A stretch of DNA of 64,000 nt. Source: CAWBRT01 sp963814745. GTDB taxonomy: Bacteria; Acidobacteriota; Terriglobia; Terriglobales; Acidobacteriaceae. Where the stretch lies: contig CAWFEA010000001.1 of the NCBI GenBank assembly GCA_963814745.1, positions 930,001-994,000 on the forward strand, read 5' to 3'. Positions 49,639-59,709 of this stretch are shown piece by piece (position 1 is the first letter of the stretch; every line of letters starts with the position of its first letter). The notes under the pieces were generated by a model. The model was not told the origin of the DNA. It did not search any database and was given only the letters and a program-made list of their open reading frames with translations. Made by a program: the position numbers and the translations under genes.

Positions 49639-49755
49639 TTGGCGGGCGCGCGGCGCTGTGGGCGCGAATTTCTTCTCCTTCAGCAAGCGCGGGTTCGGTG
49701 ATATAACAAATCTGTTAATTCCGGGCACAAATCATAGAACAGGAATCATATTGCC

Positions 49756-51130
49756 ATGATTGTCATGAAGTTCGGCGGCACCTCCGTCATGGATCAGACA
49801 GCTATTCAGCGTTCGTGCGGTATCGTCCAGGGACGCCTTGACCGCAAACCCGTCGTGGTCGTCAGCGCCATGGCCAAGGTTACCGACCAACTGCTTGCCA
49901 TGGGACGAGCCGCCGGCGCCGGTGATCGCGAGCAGGCTTTGCAGCTTTCGCAGGCTTTGCGCGACCGCCATTACAACACCGCCCGTGAACTGCTGGGTCC
50001 GGCGGCCTATGAACAATTCCATGGCACTCTGGAGCAGGAGTTTGACACCCTGGACGAGCTGTTGCGCGGCATTGCCGCCGTCGGCGAGCTATCTCCCCGC
50101 ACATCGGATTACGTCGTCAGCTACGGCGAGCGTCTGTCGAGCAAGATGTGCGCCGCCGCCTTCTCCGCCATGGGCGTGAACTCGGCGCTGGTGGACGCGC
50201 GCGAGGTGATGATCACCGACGGGCAGCACACCAAGGCCGTCCCCCAGGTTGAGGAGATCGATGCCCGCGCGGAGGCGATCATGGGGCCGATGCTCGAAGC
50301 CGGATGCGTGCCCGTGGTGGGCGGCTTCATCGGCGCCACCAGGGACGGGGTGCAGACCACCATCGGCCGCGGCGGCTCCGACTACTCGGCCGCGCTCTTC
50401 GGCGCCGCGCTGAATGCCGAGGTCATCGAGATATGGACCGACGTCGACGGCATGATGACGACCGATCCCCGCATCTGTCCCGAGGCACACCGCATCAAGG
50501 TCATCAGCTTCGAAGAGGCCGCCGAGCTGGCTTACTTTGGGGCCAAGGTGCTGCATCCGGCGACGGTACTGCCGGCCATCCGCAAGAATATTCCGGTGCG
50601 GGTGCTGAACTCTCACAACCCGGCCAACGAGGGTACGCTGATTGTCGCGCGGGCGCCGCATTCGCGCTCGGTCTTCAAGGCCATCGCGGCCAAGAAAGGC
50701 ATTACCATCGTCGAACGTGTGCGCCACGCACATGCTGATGGCGCATGGATTCCTGCGGCAGCTCTTCGAGGTCTTCGACCGCTATCGCTGCTCGGTCGAT
50801 GTGGTTGCCACCTCCGAAGTCAGCGTCTCCATGACCGTCGATTCCGCCCAGGCGCTGCCCCGGATCGCCGCCGACCTGCAAAAAATCGCCGACGTCCACT
50901 TCAAGGAACGCAACGCCATCGTCTGCATGGTGGGCGAAAACATTCGCGAGAGCCGGGCATCGCGGCGCAGGTCTTCACGCGCGCTCGGCGACATCAACGT
51001 GCGCATGATTTCGCAAGGCGCATCGGAAATCAACATCACGTTCGTGATTGACGAGGCCGCTGTGCCGGAGGCGATCCGGCGTCTGCACAAGCACTTTTTC
51101 GCGGCGCCCGATCCGGAGGTATTCGACTGA
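49756..51130 (+). CDS. lysC: Aspartate kinase (frameshifts in 3' third)
   Basis: First enzyme of the aspartate family (lysine, threonine, methionine). It starts MIVMKFGGTSVMDQTAIQRS. Motifs are GGFIGATRDGVQTTIGRGGSD and IEIWTDVDGMMTTDPR; AKVLHPATVLPAIRKNIPV follows. The frame shifts near 50,725 and a compensating pair lies near 50,955. The ACT-domain part MAHGFLRQLFEVFDRYRCSV and INVRMISQGASEINITFVID ends at 51130. Corrected length is about 460 residues. It is followed by dapB and dapA in an operon. The mirrored lysC at 57,151 differs at the protein level. Confidence 0.92.
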
Positions 51131-51200
51131 GCGGGCGCGGACGACATCCGGCGGCTTGGGCTTGTGCCGGCGACGGCACGCCGCTTTTGGGGAGCGCAGC

Positions 51201-51901
51201 ATGAACTTTGGTACTTCTAGGAGCGGGCAAAACCGGATCGGTCGTGGCCGGCGTTGCCGAAGAACGCGGCCACCGTATGAAAATCGTCAAGATCGACGAG
51301 AATCCCGACGGGCATGCGCTCACCCGCGCCGCGCTCGCCGGAGTGGATGCGGTAATCGATTTCACCTCGCCGCACGCCGTGCTGAAAAACATTGAGGCCT
51401 GCCGCCCGCGCGGGCGCCAACATGGTGGTGGGAACCACTGGCTGGTACGACGATATTCCCGAGGTACGCAAGTGGCGTCGAGCAGGCCGGCACCGGCTTT
51501 CTGTTTAGCGTCGAACTTTTCCGTGGGGATCAACGTATTCTTCAAGGCCATCGCAGCCGCCTGCCGCCGCCCTGAAGCACGGTTACCAGGGCAGAAGACT
51601 GGAGCGCCATCACATCACAAGAAGGACGCGCCCTCCGGAACCGCCGTCACCATGCGGAACATCGTGGAGCAAGCCTCAGGCAAGCGGCGTGGAAATCACG
51701 TTCGGAGCGCGAAGGCGAGGTGTTCGGGATTCCACGACGCTGAGGTATGCAACTCGACGGGCCGAGCACGATCGTGTTGACGACATGAGGCGAGAAGCGC
51801 GGCGCGGTATTCGCTGAAGGCGCTGATATTGGCAGCCGAGTGGATACGCCGGCAAAGCAGGTATTTCAACGAGTTCAAGGATATTTTCGATGCAGCTCTG
51901 A
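51201..51901 (+). CDS. dapB: 4-hydroxy-tetrahydrodipicolinate reductase (heavily frameshifted)
   Basis: Second DAP-pathway reductase. It starts at the ATG at 51201 (MNF, then VLLGAGKTGSVVAGVAEERG in the next frame). Further recognisable parts are IDFTSPHAVLKNIEA, the split GTTGWYDD, KKDAPSGTAVTMRNIVEQAS and an end near 51901. At least five indels disrupt it. The intact copy at 56,400-57,080 shows what the protein should be. Damage is so dense that I read it as low consensus quality rather than decay, but a real pseudogene is possible. Confidence 0.82.
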
Positions 51902-51989
51902 GACGATTTCTGGAATTGCGTGTCATTGCGGGCGAACTCGCGCATTGCACGGACGAACACGAATCCGATAGAACCAGTTTCGGAGGCAA

Positions 51990-52143
51990 GTAGTGGGTCA
52001 ATTTCCCGTCACTAGGCTTGCCCCACGTCCCGCCCATTCTTTTGGGCTGACGTGGGTTATTTCCTAGGCTTAGCGCCGAACCAACACGGCGCGGAACTAG
52101 GGTCGCACCCTTACCCAAATTAACCGATCTACCCGAGATAGGT
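51990..52143. mobile_element. MITE-like element with GTAGTGGGT ends
   Basis: It begins GTAGTGGGTCAATTT and contains the CCCACGTC hairpin at 52,020-52,063 and a second hairpin around CGCCGAACCAACACGGCGCG. The far end CCCAAATTAACC...CTACCC is a damaged inverted copy of the start. The clean version is at 56,195-56,332. It separates dapB from dapA. Confidence 0.6.
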
Positions 52144-52232
52144 TAAAGAAAGAATTAAACTAACATATCCGCGTTCATCGTACGAAAATCAAGGCCGGTT
52201 GAAATTCGCGGCGGTGGAAGGGGACTGTTATC

Positions 52233-53175
52233 ATGAATTTGCGTGGATGCGGTATACTGATGGTAACTCCATTTCAACAGCGATGGCACGCATTGATGAA
52301 GCCTGCTTTGCGTGACGCTGGTGAGCCTGGCAGGTGGAATCGAAGCATTGATTTCCTGGTTCCCTGCGGCACTACTGGCGAAACGCCGACGTCTGACGCA
52401 CGGGAGGAGTGGCTGCGCGTAGTCGAGATCTGACGATTGAGATTGTCGCAGGGCCGCGTGCCGGTGGTCGGCGGGCGCTACGTCGAACAACACGCGCCGA
52501 GGCCGTGGAGAAGGCGCGAGGAGATTTCGTCGGCGTCAAGGGCGTGGATTACATCTTGACCGCCTACGCCCTACTACAACAAGCCCACACAGGAAGGCGG
52601 TTTACGAGCACTTTCAAGCGCCATCGCCGAGACCGTCGGAGAAACCGCTGGTGTTGTACAATATCGCAGGGACGAACCGGGACAAACATCGAAACTCGGC
52701 GACGGCTGCGACGGCTGGCCGAGATCGACGAACATCGTCGGCGTGAAAGAAGCCAGCGGCAACATTAGCGCAGATCGCGGAAGTATGCTCGAACGCTGTG
52801 CCCGAGAATCGTTTCTGGTTTTTTCCGGAGACGATGCGGTGACTCTGGCCGGTGATCGCGACTGGGCGGCGACGGTATCATCTCCGTGGTATCGAACGAG
52901 ATTCCGGCGCGAGATGGCCGACATGACGCAGGCGGCACTAGCCAATAATTGGGACACGGCGCGGCTGATGTTTCGGGAAATACCTGCCGCTGATGCAGGC
53001 CAACTTCATCGAGTCGAATCCGGGGCCAGCTGAAAGCCGTGCTGGCGATGATGGGCAAGAATCGAAGAAGTCTATCGCCTGCCGATCGTGCACAGTGAAA
53101 AAGGAAACCCGCGCCAAACTGGAGAAGATCGCCAGCCAAGCCGGATTGCTTGTCCCGGCGGGGGCAACGCGGTAA
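52233..53175 (+). CDS. dapA: 4-hydroxy-tetrahydrodipicolinate synthase (heavily frameshifted)
   Basis: Condenses pyruvate with aspartate semialdehyde. It starts MNLRGCG at 52233. Recognisable fragments in different frames are IDFLVPCGTTGETPT, EEWLRVVEI, GVKEASGNI (catalytic Lys region), FLVFSGDDAVTL and KLEKIASQAGLLVPAGATR with stop at 53175. More than eight indels are needed to restore it. The better copy is at 55,209-56,107. Confidence 0.8.
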
Positions 53176-53216
53176 CGCCGCTCGCTCGATGGTTCGGGGC
53201 GGCGTTCAAGTTTCCC

Positions 53217-53474
53217 CTAGCGTGGGACAGTTCTCATCAGCCCGATCGCGCACTCCTCGATCACCGTGTACAGCCTCTCATAGCCATCGGCCATGCGGGC
53301 GGAGCTGAAACGGGCTTCGACCCGAGCGCGGCAATCCCGCCGGCCGATCACGTGAACGCGGCGGACGGCGTTCACCATCTCATCGCAGTCGTTCACCAGG
53401 AATCCGGTGGTGCCGTCGGCGACCACCTCCGGCAGCGCGCCTCTGCGATCCGCTGCTTCAGTGGAAGGCGGACC
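53217..53474 (-). pseudogene. Remnant: C-terminus of a GT4-type glycosyltransferase
   Basis: On the minus strand the frame reads ALPEVVADGTTGFLVNDCDE then AVRRVHVIGRRDCRARVEAR and FSSARMADGYERLYTVIEE, ending at 53217. This is the last 85 or so residues of a GT-B glycosyltransferase, starting just after the usual G-x-P-E-V motif. The N-terminal two thirds are absent because the TSUP gene stops right in front of it. The mirrored copy is at 54,925-55,165. Confidence 0.65.
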
Positions 53475-53477
53475 GAA

Positions 53478-54188
53478 TCAGCGGCGAATTACCAGGATGG
53501 CTCCCGAGGTCACGGCGAAGAGCAGGACAAGGCCGCGTAAAAGTCGTCCGTTGACGCGATGGCGAACGAAAGAGCTGGTAAGGCCGCCGATGGCAAGAAA
53601 GGGAACCAACAGCGCAGCCGACGTCATGTGGTGCACGGTCGCGCGTCCGGTCAGGCCAAGAACCGCCAGAGACAATATTTGTCCCGCGAGTAAACACCCG
53701 GCTACGGTCGAGCGCAGGACTTCCGGGCGATGATGCTGATAGGCGAGAGCAAGCGGCGGGCCGCCGATCCCGGTTGCCGTCTCGGCGATGCCGGTAATAA
53801 GGCCAACGGTCATGAAGGCGCGGCGGTTGGGAGAGAAGGCCGGGGCGACGACGGTTGCCACGGCGGCGGCGATGGTGGCGGCACCAACCAGCGGATTCAG
53901 TGCGCGCGATGAGAGGGCGGCAAGCACGCCGGCGCCCGCTATCGCCCCGAATGCCCGTCCCATGGTGATCCAACTGAAGCCCTTCCAGTCGAACACCTTC
54001 AACTCCCGTAACACGGTGAACAGGTTGAGCGGCATCATCAGGAACAACAGCGACACCGGCACCAGTTCCGGCCGGAAGAACGCCAGCACCGGCGCGACAA
54101 TCAGGGCGAAGCCGATACCGATCGTTCCCTGGACACAAGCCGCAATGGCGACGGTTGCGGCCATGCACGCGAACTGAGGCGTGATCAT
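53478..54188 (-). CDS. TSUP (TauE/SafE) family permease
   Basis: Inner-membrane exporter/permease family associated with sulfur compounds or organic anions. It is intact at 236 residues and starts MITPQFACMAATVAIAACVQ. TSUP features are GTIGIGFALIVAPVLAFF near the N-terminus and ITGIAETATGIGGPPLALAY in the middle, a repeat pair. About eight hydrophobic segments. Substrate unknown. It is the innermost gene of the left arm of the inverted duplication. Confidence 0.85.
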   Translation of the reverse strand: MITPQFACMAATVAIAACVQGTIGIGFALIVAPVLAFFRPELVPVSLLFLMMPLNLFTVLRELKVFDWKGFSWITMGRAFGAIAGAGVLAALSSRALNPLVGAATIAAAVATVVAPAFSPNRRAFMTVGLITGIAETATGIGGPPLALAYQHHRPEVLRSTVAGCLLAGQILSLAVLGLTGRATVHHMTSAALLVPFLAIGGLTSSFVRHRVNGRLLRGLVLLFAVTSGAILVIRR

Positions 54189-54906
54189 GCGTCTGGCCTC
54201 AGGCGTGCGAGGCGATGGCTTGGACAGCTGGGCTACGGTGCATAGGTTTTGACTCTAACACGGCGAGCCCCAAACGATGTGGCGCGTCTCGAAGGAGTGC
54301 TTGGCGTTCTTCCGGCCGGAACTGGTGCCGGGTGTCACTGTCTCCTGATGATGCCGCTCAACAGGTTTCACCGTGTTACGGGAGTTGAAGGTGTTCGACT
54401 GGAAGGGCTTCAGTTGGATCGCCATGGGATTCGGGGGATCGCGGGCGCCGGCGTGCTTGCAGCCTCTGAGATCGCGCGCACTTGGAATCCTGTGGTTGGT
54501 GCCGCCACCATCGCCGCCCGCCCGTGGCGACCGGTCGTCGTCCGGCCCCCTTTCTCTCCCCAACCGCCGCGCCTTCATGACCGTTGGCCTTATTACCGGC
54601 ATCGCCGAGACGGCAACCGGCACCGCTTGCTCTCGCTTATCAGCATCATCGCCCGGGAAGTCCTGCGCTCGACCGTAGCCGGGCTGTACTCACAGACAAG
54701 GTGTTTCTCTCTCTGGCGGTTCTTGGCCTGACCGGACGCGCGACCGTGCACCACATGACGTGCGGCTGCGCTGTTGGTTCCCTTTCTTGCCATCGGCGGC
54801 CTTACCAGCTCTTTCGTTCGCCATCGCGTCAACGGACGACTTTTACGCGGCCTTGTCCTTGCTCTTCGCCGTGACCTGGGGAGCCATCCTGGTAATTCGC
54901 CGCTGA
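54189..54906 (+). pseudogene. TSUP permease, damaged mirrored copy
   Basis: Fragments LAFFRPELVP, VLRELKVFDWKGFSW, PNRRAFMTVGLITGIAETAT, VPFLAIGGLTSSFVRHRVNG and a final stop at 54906 match the intact permease at 53,478-54,188. They lie in all three frames, with many insertions. The N-terminal 30 codons cannot be aligned well. It is not translatable as given. Confidence 0.75.
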
Positions 54907-54924
54907 TTGGGTCCGCCTTCCACT

Positions 54925-55165
54925 GAAGCAGCGGATCGCAGAGGCCGCTGCCGGAGGTGGTCGCCGACACACCACCGGATTCCTGGTGAACGACTGCGAT
55001 GAGATGGCGAACACCGTCCGCCGCGTCAACGTAATCAACCGGCGGGATTGCCGCGCTCGGGTCGAAGCCCGTTTCAGCTCCACCCGCATCGCCGATCGCT
55101 ATGAGAGCCTGTACGCGCCAATCGAGGAGTGCGAGAACGGGCTGATGAGAACTGTCCCACTCTAG
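54925..55165 (+). pseudogene. Remnant: GT4 glycosyltransferase C-terminus, mirrored copy
   Basis: LPEVVADTPPDSW-type and DEMANTVRRVNVINRRDCRA fragments, then RVEARFSSTRIADRYESLYA and a stop at 55165. It is the mirror of 53,217-53,474 with several amino-acid changes (for example VHVIGRRD against VNVINRRD). It lacks the N-terminal part as on the left. Confidence 0.6.
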
Positions 55166-55208
55166 GGGAAACTCTGAACGCCGCCCCGAACAATCGAGCG
55201 AGCAGCGC

Positions 55209-56107
55209 TCGCGTTGCACCGCCGGGACAAGCAATCCGGCTTGGCTGGCGATCTTCTCCAGTTTGGCGCGGGTTTCCGGTTTGACGCGCACCATCGGCAG
55301 GCGATAGATTTCGCCGATCTTGCCCATCATCGCCAGCACGGCCTTCAGCCGGGATAGGGTTGGACTCGATGAAGTTCGCCTGCATCAGCGGAAGGTATTG
55401 GCGATGCAGCTTCAGCCGCCGCTCCAATCGTTGGCCAGCGCGACCCGGGTCATCTCGGCCATTTCGCGCGGAATCTCGTTCGAGGCCACGGAGATGATGC
55501 CTACGCCGCCCAGCGCAATCAGCGCAGGGTGACCGCATCGTCTCCGGAGAACACCAGGAACGAGTCCGGCACAGCGTTCGAGCAGATCGGCCATCTGGCT
55601 AATGTTGCCGCTGGCCTCCTTGATGGCGATGATGTTCTCGATCTCGGCCAGCCGTGCCGCCGTCGCCGGTTCGATATTGGCCCCGGTGCGTCCCGGCACA
55701 TTGTAGAGCACCAGCGGTTTGTCGACGGCCTCGGCGATGGCCTTGAAATGCTGGTACTGGCCTTCCTGGGTGGGCTTATTGTAGTAGGGCGAGGCGGTCA
55801 GGATGACATCCACACCCTTGACGGCGGCGATGGCGCGCGCCTTTTCGACGGCGTCGGCGGTGGAGTTCGAGGTAGCTCCGACGACCACCGGCACGCGCCC
55901 AGCGACAACCGCAATCGTGATCTCGACCACGCGCAGCCATTCGTCCCTGGTCAACGTCGGCGTCTCGCCGGTAGTGCCGCAGGGGACGAGGAAATCGATC
56001 TTCGATTCGACCTGCCAGGCCACGAGCGCACGCAGAGCCGCTTCGTCAACCGAGCCGTCGCTTTGAAATGGAGTTACCAGCGCTGTGCCGCATCCACGCA
56101 AATTCAT
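55209..56107 (-). CDS. dapA: 4-hydroxy-tetrahydrodipicolinate synthase (mirrored copy, better preserved)
   Basis: It starts MNLRGCGTALVTPFQSDGSV at 56107. Intact parts are IDFLVPCGTTGETPTLTRDE, ILTASPYYNKPTQEGQYQHF with the catalytic Tyr, VLYNVPGRTGANIEPATAAR and ENIIAIKEASGNISQMADLL with the Schiff-base Lys. The frame breaks near 55,530, near 55,420 and near 55,345. The last part reads MGKIGEIYRLPMVRVKPETR then AKLEKIASQAGLLVPA. Expected length is about 295 residues. The left copy at 52,233 is far more damaged. Confidence 0.9.
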
Positions 56108-56194
56108 GTGAGTCCCCTTCCCCGCCCCGAATTTAAATTGGCCTTGCTATTCTACGGCGCGCGGGCAGGTTAGCGGAAGCCATATTGCATCCGG

Positions 56195-56332
56195 GTAGTG
56201 GGTAAATTTGGGTAAGGGTGCCCCAGGTTCCGCGCCGTGTTGTTCGGCGCTAACCTGGGAAATAACCTACGTCAGCCCAAAAGAATGGGCGGGACGTGGG
56301 GCACCCCTCGTGACGGGAAATTGACCCACTAC
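56195..56332. mobile_element. MITE-like element with 15-bp terminal inverted repeats
   Basis: GTAGTGGGTAAATTT at 56195-56209 and AAATTGACCCACTAC at 56318-56332 are inverted repeats with one mismatch. Inside are two hairpins: CCAGGTTCCGCGCC with GGCGCTAACCTGG, and the CCCACGTC/GACGTGGG unit. There is no coding frame. The 138-base element separates dapA from dapB. Single ends of the same family lie at 47,317-47,342 and 60,951-60,976. Confidence 0.7.
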
Positions 56333-56399
56333 TTGCCTCCGAAACTGTCATCGGATTCTTCGCGTCGCCGAGCTCGCCCGCAATGACAATCCGAAATCC

Positions 56400-57080
56400 T
56401 CAGAGCTGATCGAAGATATCCTTGAACTCGTGAAATCCCTGCTTGCCGCGTATCCACTCGGCTGCCAATATCGCGCCTTCGGCGAAACCGCGCCGGCTGC
56501 TGGCATCATGCGTCAACACGATCGTGTCGGCCGTCGATTGCAACCTAAGCTCGTGGAAGCCGAACACCTCGCCTTCGCGCTCCGAACGGATTTCCAGCCG
56601 CTTGCCTGAGGCTTGCTCCACGATGTTCCGCATGGTGACGGCGGTTCCGGAGGGCGCGTCCTTCTTGTGGATGTGATGGCGCTCCAGGATCTCGCCCTGG
56701 TAACCGTGCTTCAGGGCGGCGGAGGCGGCTGCGATGGCCTTGAAGAATACATTGATCCCCACGGAAAAGTTCGACGCAAACAGAAAGCCGGTGCCGGCCT
56801 GCTCGACCCACTTGCGTACCTCGGGAATATGGTCGTACCAGCCAGTGGTTCCCACCACCATGTTGGCGCCCGCGCGGGCGCAGGCCTCAATGTTTTTGAG
56901 CACGGCGTGCGGCGAGGTGAAATCGATTACCGCATCCACTCCGGCGAGCGCGGCGCGGGTGAGCGCACGCCCGTCGGGATTCTCGTCGATCTCGACGATT
57001 TTCATACGGTGGCCGCGTTCTTCGGCAACGCCGGCCACGACCGATCCGGTTTTGCCCGCTCCTAGAAGTACAAAGTTCAT
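56400..57080 (-). CDS. dapB: 4-hydroxy-tetrahydrodipicolinate reductase (intact mirrored copy)
   Basis: Reduces the DapA product with NAD(P)H. It is intact at 226 residues from the ATG at 57080. The nucleotide-binding start is MNFVLLGAGKTGSVVAGVAE. VVGTTGWYDHIPEV and ASNFSVGINVFFKAI follow. The catalytic region ILERHHIHKKDAPSGTAVTM holds the His pair and the Lys. The C-terminus is GAILAAEWIRGKQGFHEFKD. This copy serves as the reference for the damaged one at 51,201-51,901. Confidence 0.94.
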   Translation of the reverse strand: MNFVLLGAGKTGSVVAGVAEERGHRMKIVEIDENPDGRALTRAALAGVDAVIDFTSPHAVLKNIEACARAGANMVVGTTGWYDHIPEVRKWVEQAGTGFLFASNFSVGINVFFKAIAAASAALKHGYQGEILERHHIHKKDAPSGTAVTMRNIVEQASGKRLEIRSEREGEVFGFHELRLQSTADTIVLTHDASSRRGFAEGAILAAEWIRGKQGFHEFKDIFDQL

Positions 57081-57150
57081 GCTGCGCTCCCGAAAAGCGG
57101 CGTGCCGTCGCCGGCACAAGCCCAAGCCGCCGGATATCGTCCGCGCCCGC

Positions 57151-58534
57151 TCAGTCGAAAACCTCCGGATCGGGCGCCGCGAAAAAGTGCTTGTGCAGCC
57201 GGCGGATGGCCTCCGGCACAGCGGCCTCGTCGATCACGAAGGTGATGTTGATCTCCGATGCGCCCTGGGAGATCATGCGCACGTTGATGTCGCCGAAAGC
57301 GCGTTGAAGACCTGCGCCGCGATGCCGGCGTCTCGCGGATGTTTTCGCCCACCAGGCAGACGATGGCCTTGCGTCCCTGGAATATTTCACATCGGCGAGT
57401 TCTTCCAGGTCGGCGGCGATCTGCGGGAATGCGCCTCGTTGGAATCGACGGTCAGCGAGATGCTGACCTCGGAGGTCGAGACCACATCGACGGCGCAGCG
57501 ATGGCGCGCGAAGACATCGAAGACCTGGCGCAGAAAGCCATGCGCCATCAGCATGCGCGCGGCGACGAGTTCGATGATGGTGATGCGGGTCTTTGCGGCG
57601 ATGGCCTTGAAGACCGAGCGCGAGCGCGGCGCGCGGGCGACGATGCGGGTGCCCTCGTTGGCAGGGTTGCGCGAATTCAGCACCAGCACCGGAATGTTCT
57701 TCTCGACGGCCGGCAGCACGGTCGCCGGATGCAGGACCTTGGCGCCGAAGTAGGCCAGCTCGGCGGCTTCCTCGAAGCTGATGACCTTGATGCGGCGTGC
57801 GTCGGGACAGATGCGGGGATCGGTGGTCATCATGCCGTCCACGTCGGTCCAGATCTCGATGCGCTCGGCATTCAAGCGCCTGCGCCGACCAGCGCGGCGG
57901 AAAAGTCGGAACCGCCGCGGCCGATGGTGGTGTGCGCGCCTTCGCGGGTGGCGCCAATGAAGCCGCCCATGACGGGCACGCTGTCCTGCTCGATCAGCGG
58001 CCGCAGACGCGCCTCCGCGCGGTCATTGATCTCCTCCACCTGCGGCACGGCCCGGCTGTGCTGCGCGTCGGTGATGATCACCTGCGCGCGCATCCACCAG
58101 CGTTGCGGGAGTGTCGCGCCGCTGGCAGAAAGGCGGCGGCGCAATCATGCTGGAGAGCCGCTCGCCGAAGGAGACGACGTAATCGGAGGTGCGGGGCGTG
58201 AGTCTCGCCACGGCGGCAATGCCGCGCAGCAGTTCGTCCAGCGAGTCGAACTCCTGCGCCAGAGTGCGATGCAAGGTTCGGTAGGCCGCCGTGACCCAGC
58301 AGTTCGCCGGCGGTGATGTAATGGCGTTCGCGCAGAGCGCGGCGAAGATGTCGAGCGCGTGCTCGCGTTCGCCGCGCCGGCAGCCGCAGCCATGGCAAGC
58401 AGCTGGTCGGTGACCTTGGCCATGGCGCTGACCACGACGAAGGGCTTGCGGCAAGGCGCCCCTTCACGATACCGCCACGACGGTCGATGGCGGCGATCCT
58501 CGACCGAGGTGCCGCCGAACTTCATGACGATCAT
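57151..58534 (-). CDS. lysC: Aspartate kinase (diverged, frameshifted mirrored copy)
   Basis: It starts MIVMKFGGTSVEDR at 58534. Parts in different frames are VVVSAMAKVTDQLLAMA, FDSLDELLRGIAAVARLTPR, SRAVPQVEEINDRAEARLRP, GGFIGATREGAHTTIGRGGS and IEIWTDVDGMMTTDPRICPD. The C-terminal INVRMISQGASEINITFVID is intact to 57151. Compared with the left copy, changes are protein-like (for example EIDARAEAIMGPMLEAGCVP against EINDRAEARLRPLIEQDSVP). They are therefore homologues rather than the same sequence with errors. At least six indels are present. Confidence 0.88.
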
Positions 58535-58651
58535 GGCAATATGATTCCTGTTCTATGATTTGTGCCCGGAATTAACAGATTTGTTATATCACCGAACCCG
58601 CGCTTGCTGAAGGAGAAGAAATTCGCGCCCACAGCGCCGCGCGCCCGCCAA

Positions 58652-59526
58652 TCAGCGGACGCGCACCAACTTGAGCTTATCGGCCTTGAGGATGCGCTGA
58701 ATCTGATTGTAGGCGTGCACCGCCCACGGACCCTTGGAATCCAGCTTGCGGTAGTTGCGCCAGTGCCTGAGAGCCTTGCGCGGCTCGCGATTGCGCTCAT
58801 AGGCAAGCGCCAGATTGTAGTAAGCGTCGGCGTAGGTGGGAGCTAAAGCGATGGCCGTTCGATAGGCCCGGATCGCTTCCCCGATACGTCCGGTCTCATC
58901 GAGCACGTTACCCAGGTCAAACCAGGCGAGGGCATAGCGTGGGTCGCACTCAATCGCCGCCCGGTAGTGTTTCTCGGCCTGGACGAACTCCTCCTGGTTG
59001 TAATAGAGCGTGCCCAGGTTGATGTGAGCCTGGCCGTAGTCCGGTTGAAACTCTAAAACCTTCTTGTAGGCCTCGATCGCCAAGGCCGTGCTGTTGGGAT
59101 CTTCTTCGAGCGCGATGCCGCGGGCAAAGTATTCCGCCGCCGTCTCAAGCTGGCTGATGGGCTTGACGGCGCCGGTGGGAAGCAGCTTGCCGGCCGGCTC
59201 GAAAACCATGAAAAAGTGCCCGGCGATGGGATCGAGCGAGCGCCCATCATGCCTGAACACCACCCGTGAGCCGACCGGAAAAGTTCCCGCCTCAAGCAGC
59301 GGGTTCTCCATCCCGGCAACTTGCTTTCGCATCGCCAGCAGGGATTGGCGGATCACCGCAGGACGGACTTTTCGGGCCCGTAAGTCCCGTACTTTCTTCA
59401 GTTGCAGGAGATCAAAAAAAGTGAAAGACTCGCCATCCGCAATCAACCCGGCCTTTAGCCAGCCGCTGAATTGACGCGGGTCACATGCAGAATCCTGAGC
59501 ACGTCTGATCGCGCGAATCGGTTCAC
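58652..59526 (-). CDS. MerR-like and TPR protein (mirrored copy, one frameshift)
   Basis: It is nearly identical to 48,763-49,638. The GTG start is at 59526. A CCCC run in the left copy is CCC here (near 59,479), which breaks the frame after codon 15. From about 59,446 the frame is intact to the stop at 58652. I found about five amino-acid differences from the left copy (for example GQFFMDFEP against GHFFMVFEP). The one-base difference in a homopolymer is a typical consensus error. Confidence 0.85.
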
Positions 59527-59709
59527 AGAAGCTTCCGCCCCGTTCGTGGATAAATTACGGTCAAGTCCGCAACCGCGCGCAAGTGCAAAGTTGCTGGATG
59601 CGGCTATCCAGAGTTCTAATCTCCTCAGCAGGCTGCCGAAAAACTGTTCTTCGAGGGTGTCATCCTGCTATGGTTGCGCCGGCCACGCGAGCTTCCGCTG
59701 CCTCCGCCG

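Larger units (their letters stand above)
44288..54180 (+). repeat. Left arm of large inverted duplication
   Basis: Every gene here recurs in mirrored order in 54,196-64,000. For paired points the two coordinates sum to about 108,290 over 47,414-49,756 with hardly any drift, rising to about 108,385 near the centre through indels. The outer end is not reached: the match still holds at the window edge. Some blocks are almost identical and others clearly diverged. The low spacer and uneven quality point to an assembly artefact. Confidence 0.85.

Noticed and set aside
54181..54195. Palindrome centre as a telomere hairpin or a terminator
   Set aside because: The surrounding arms carry ordinary housekeeping genes and there is sequence on both sides. 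No short repeat typical of linear replicon ends is visible. A fold-back artefact explains it better.
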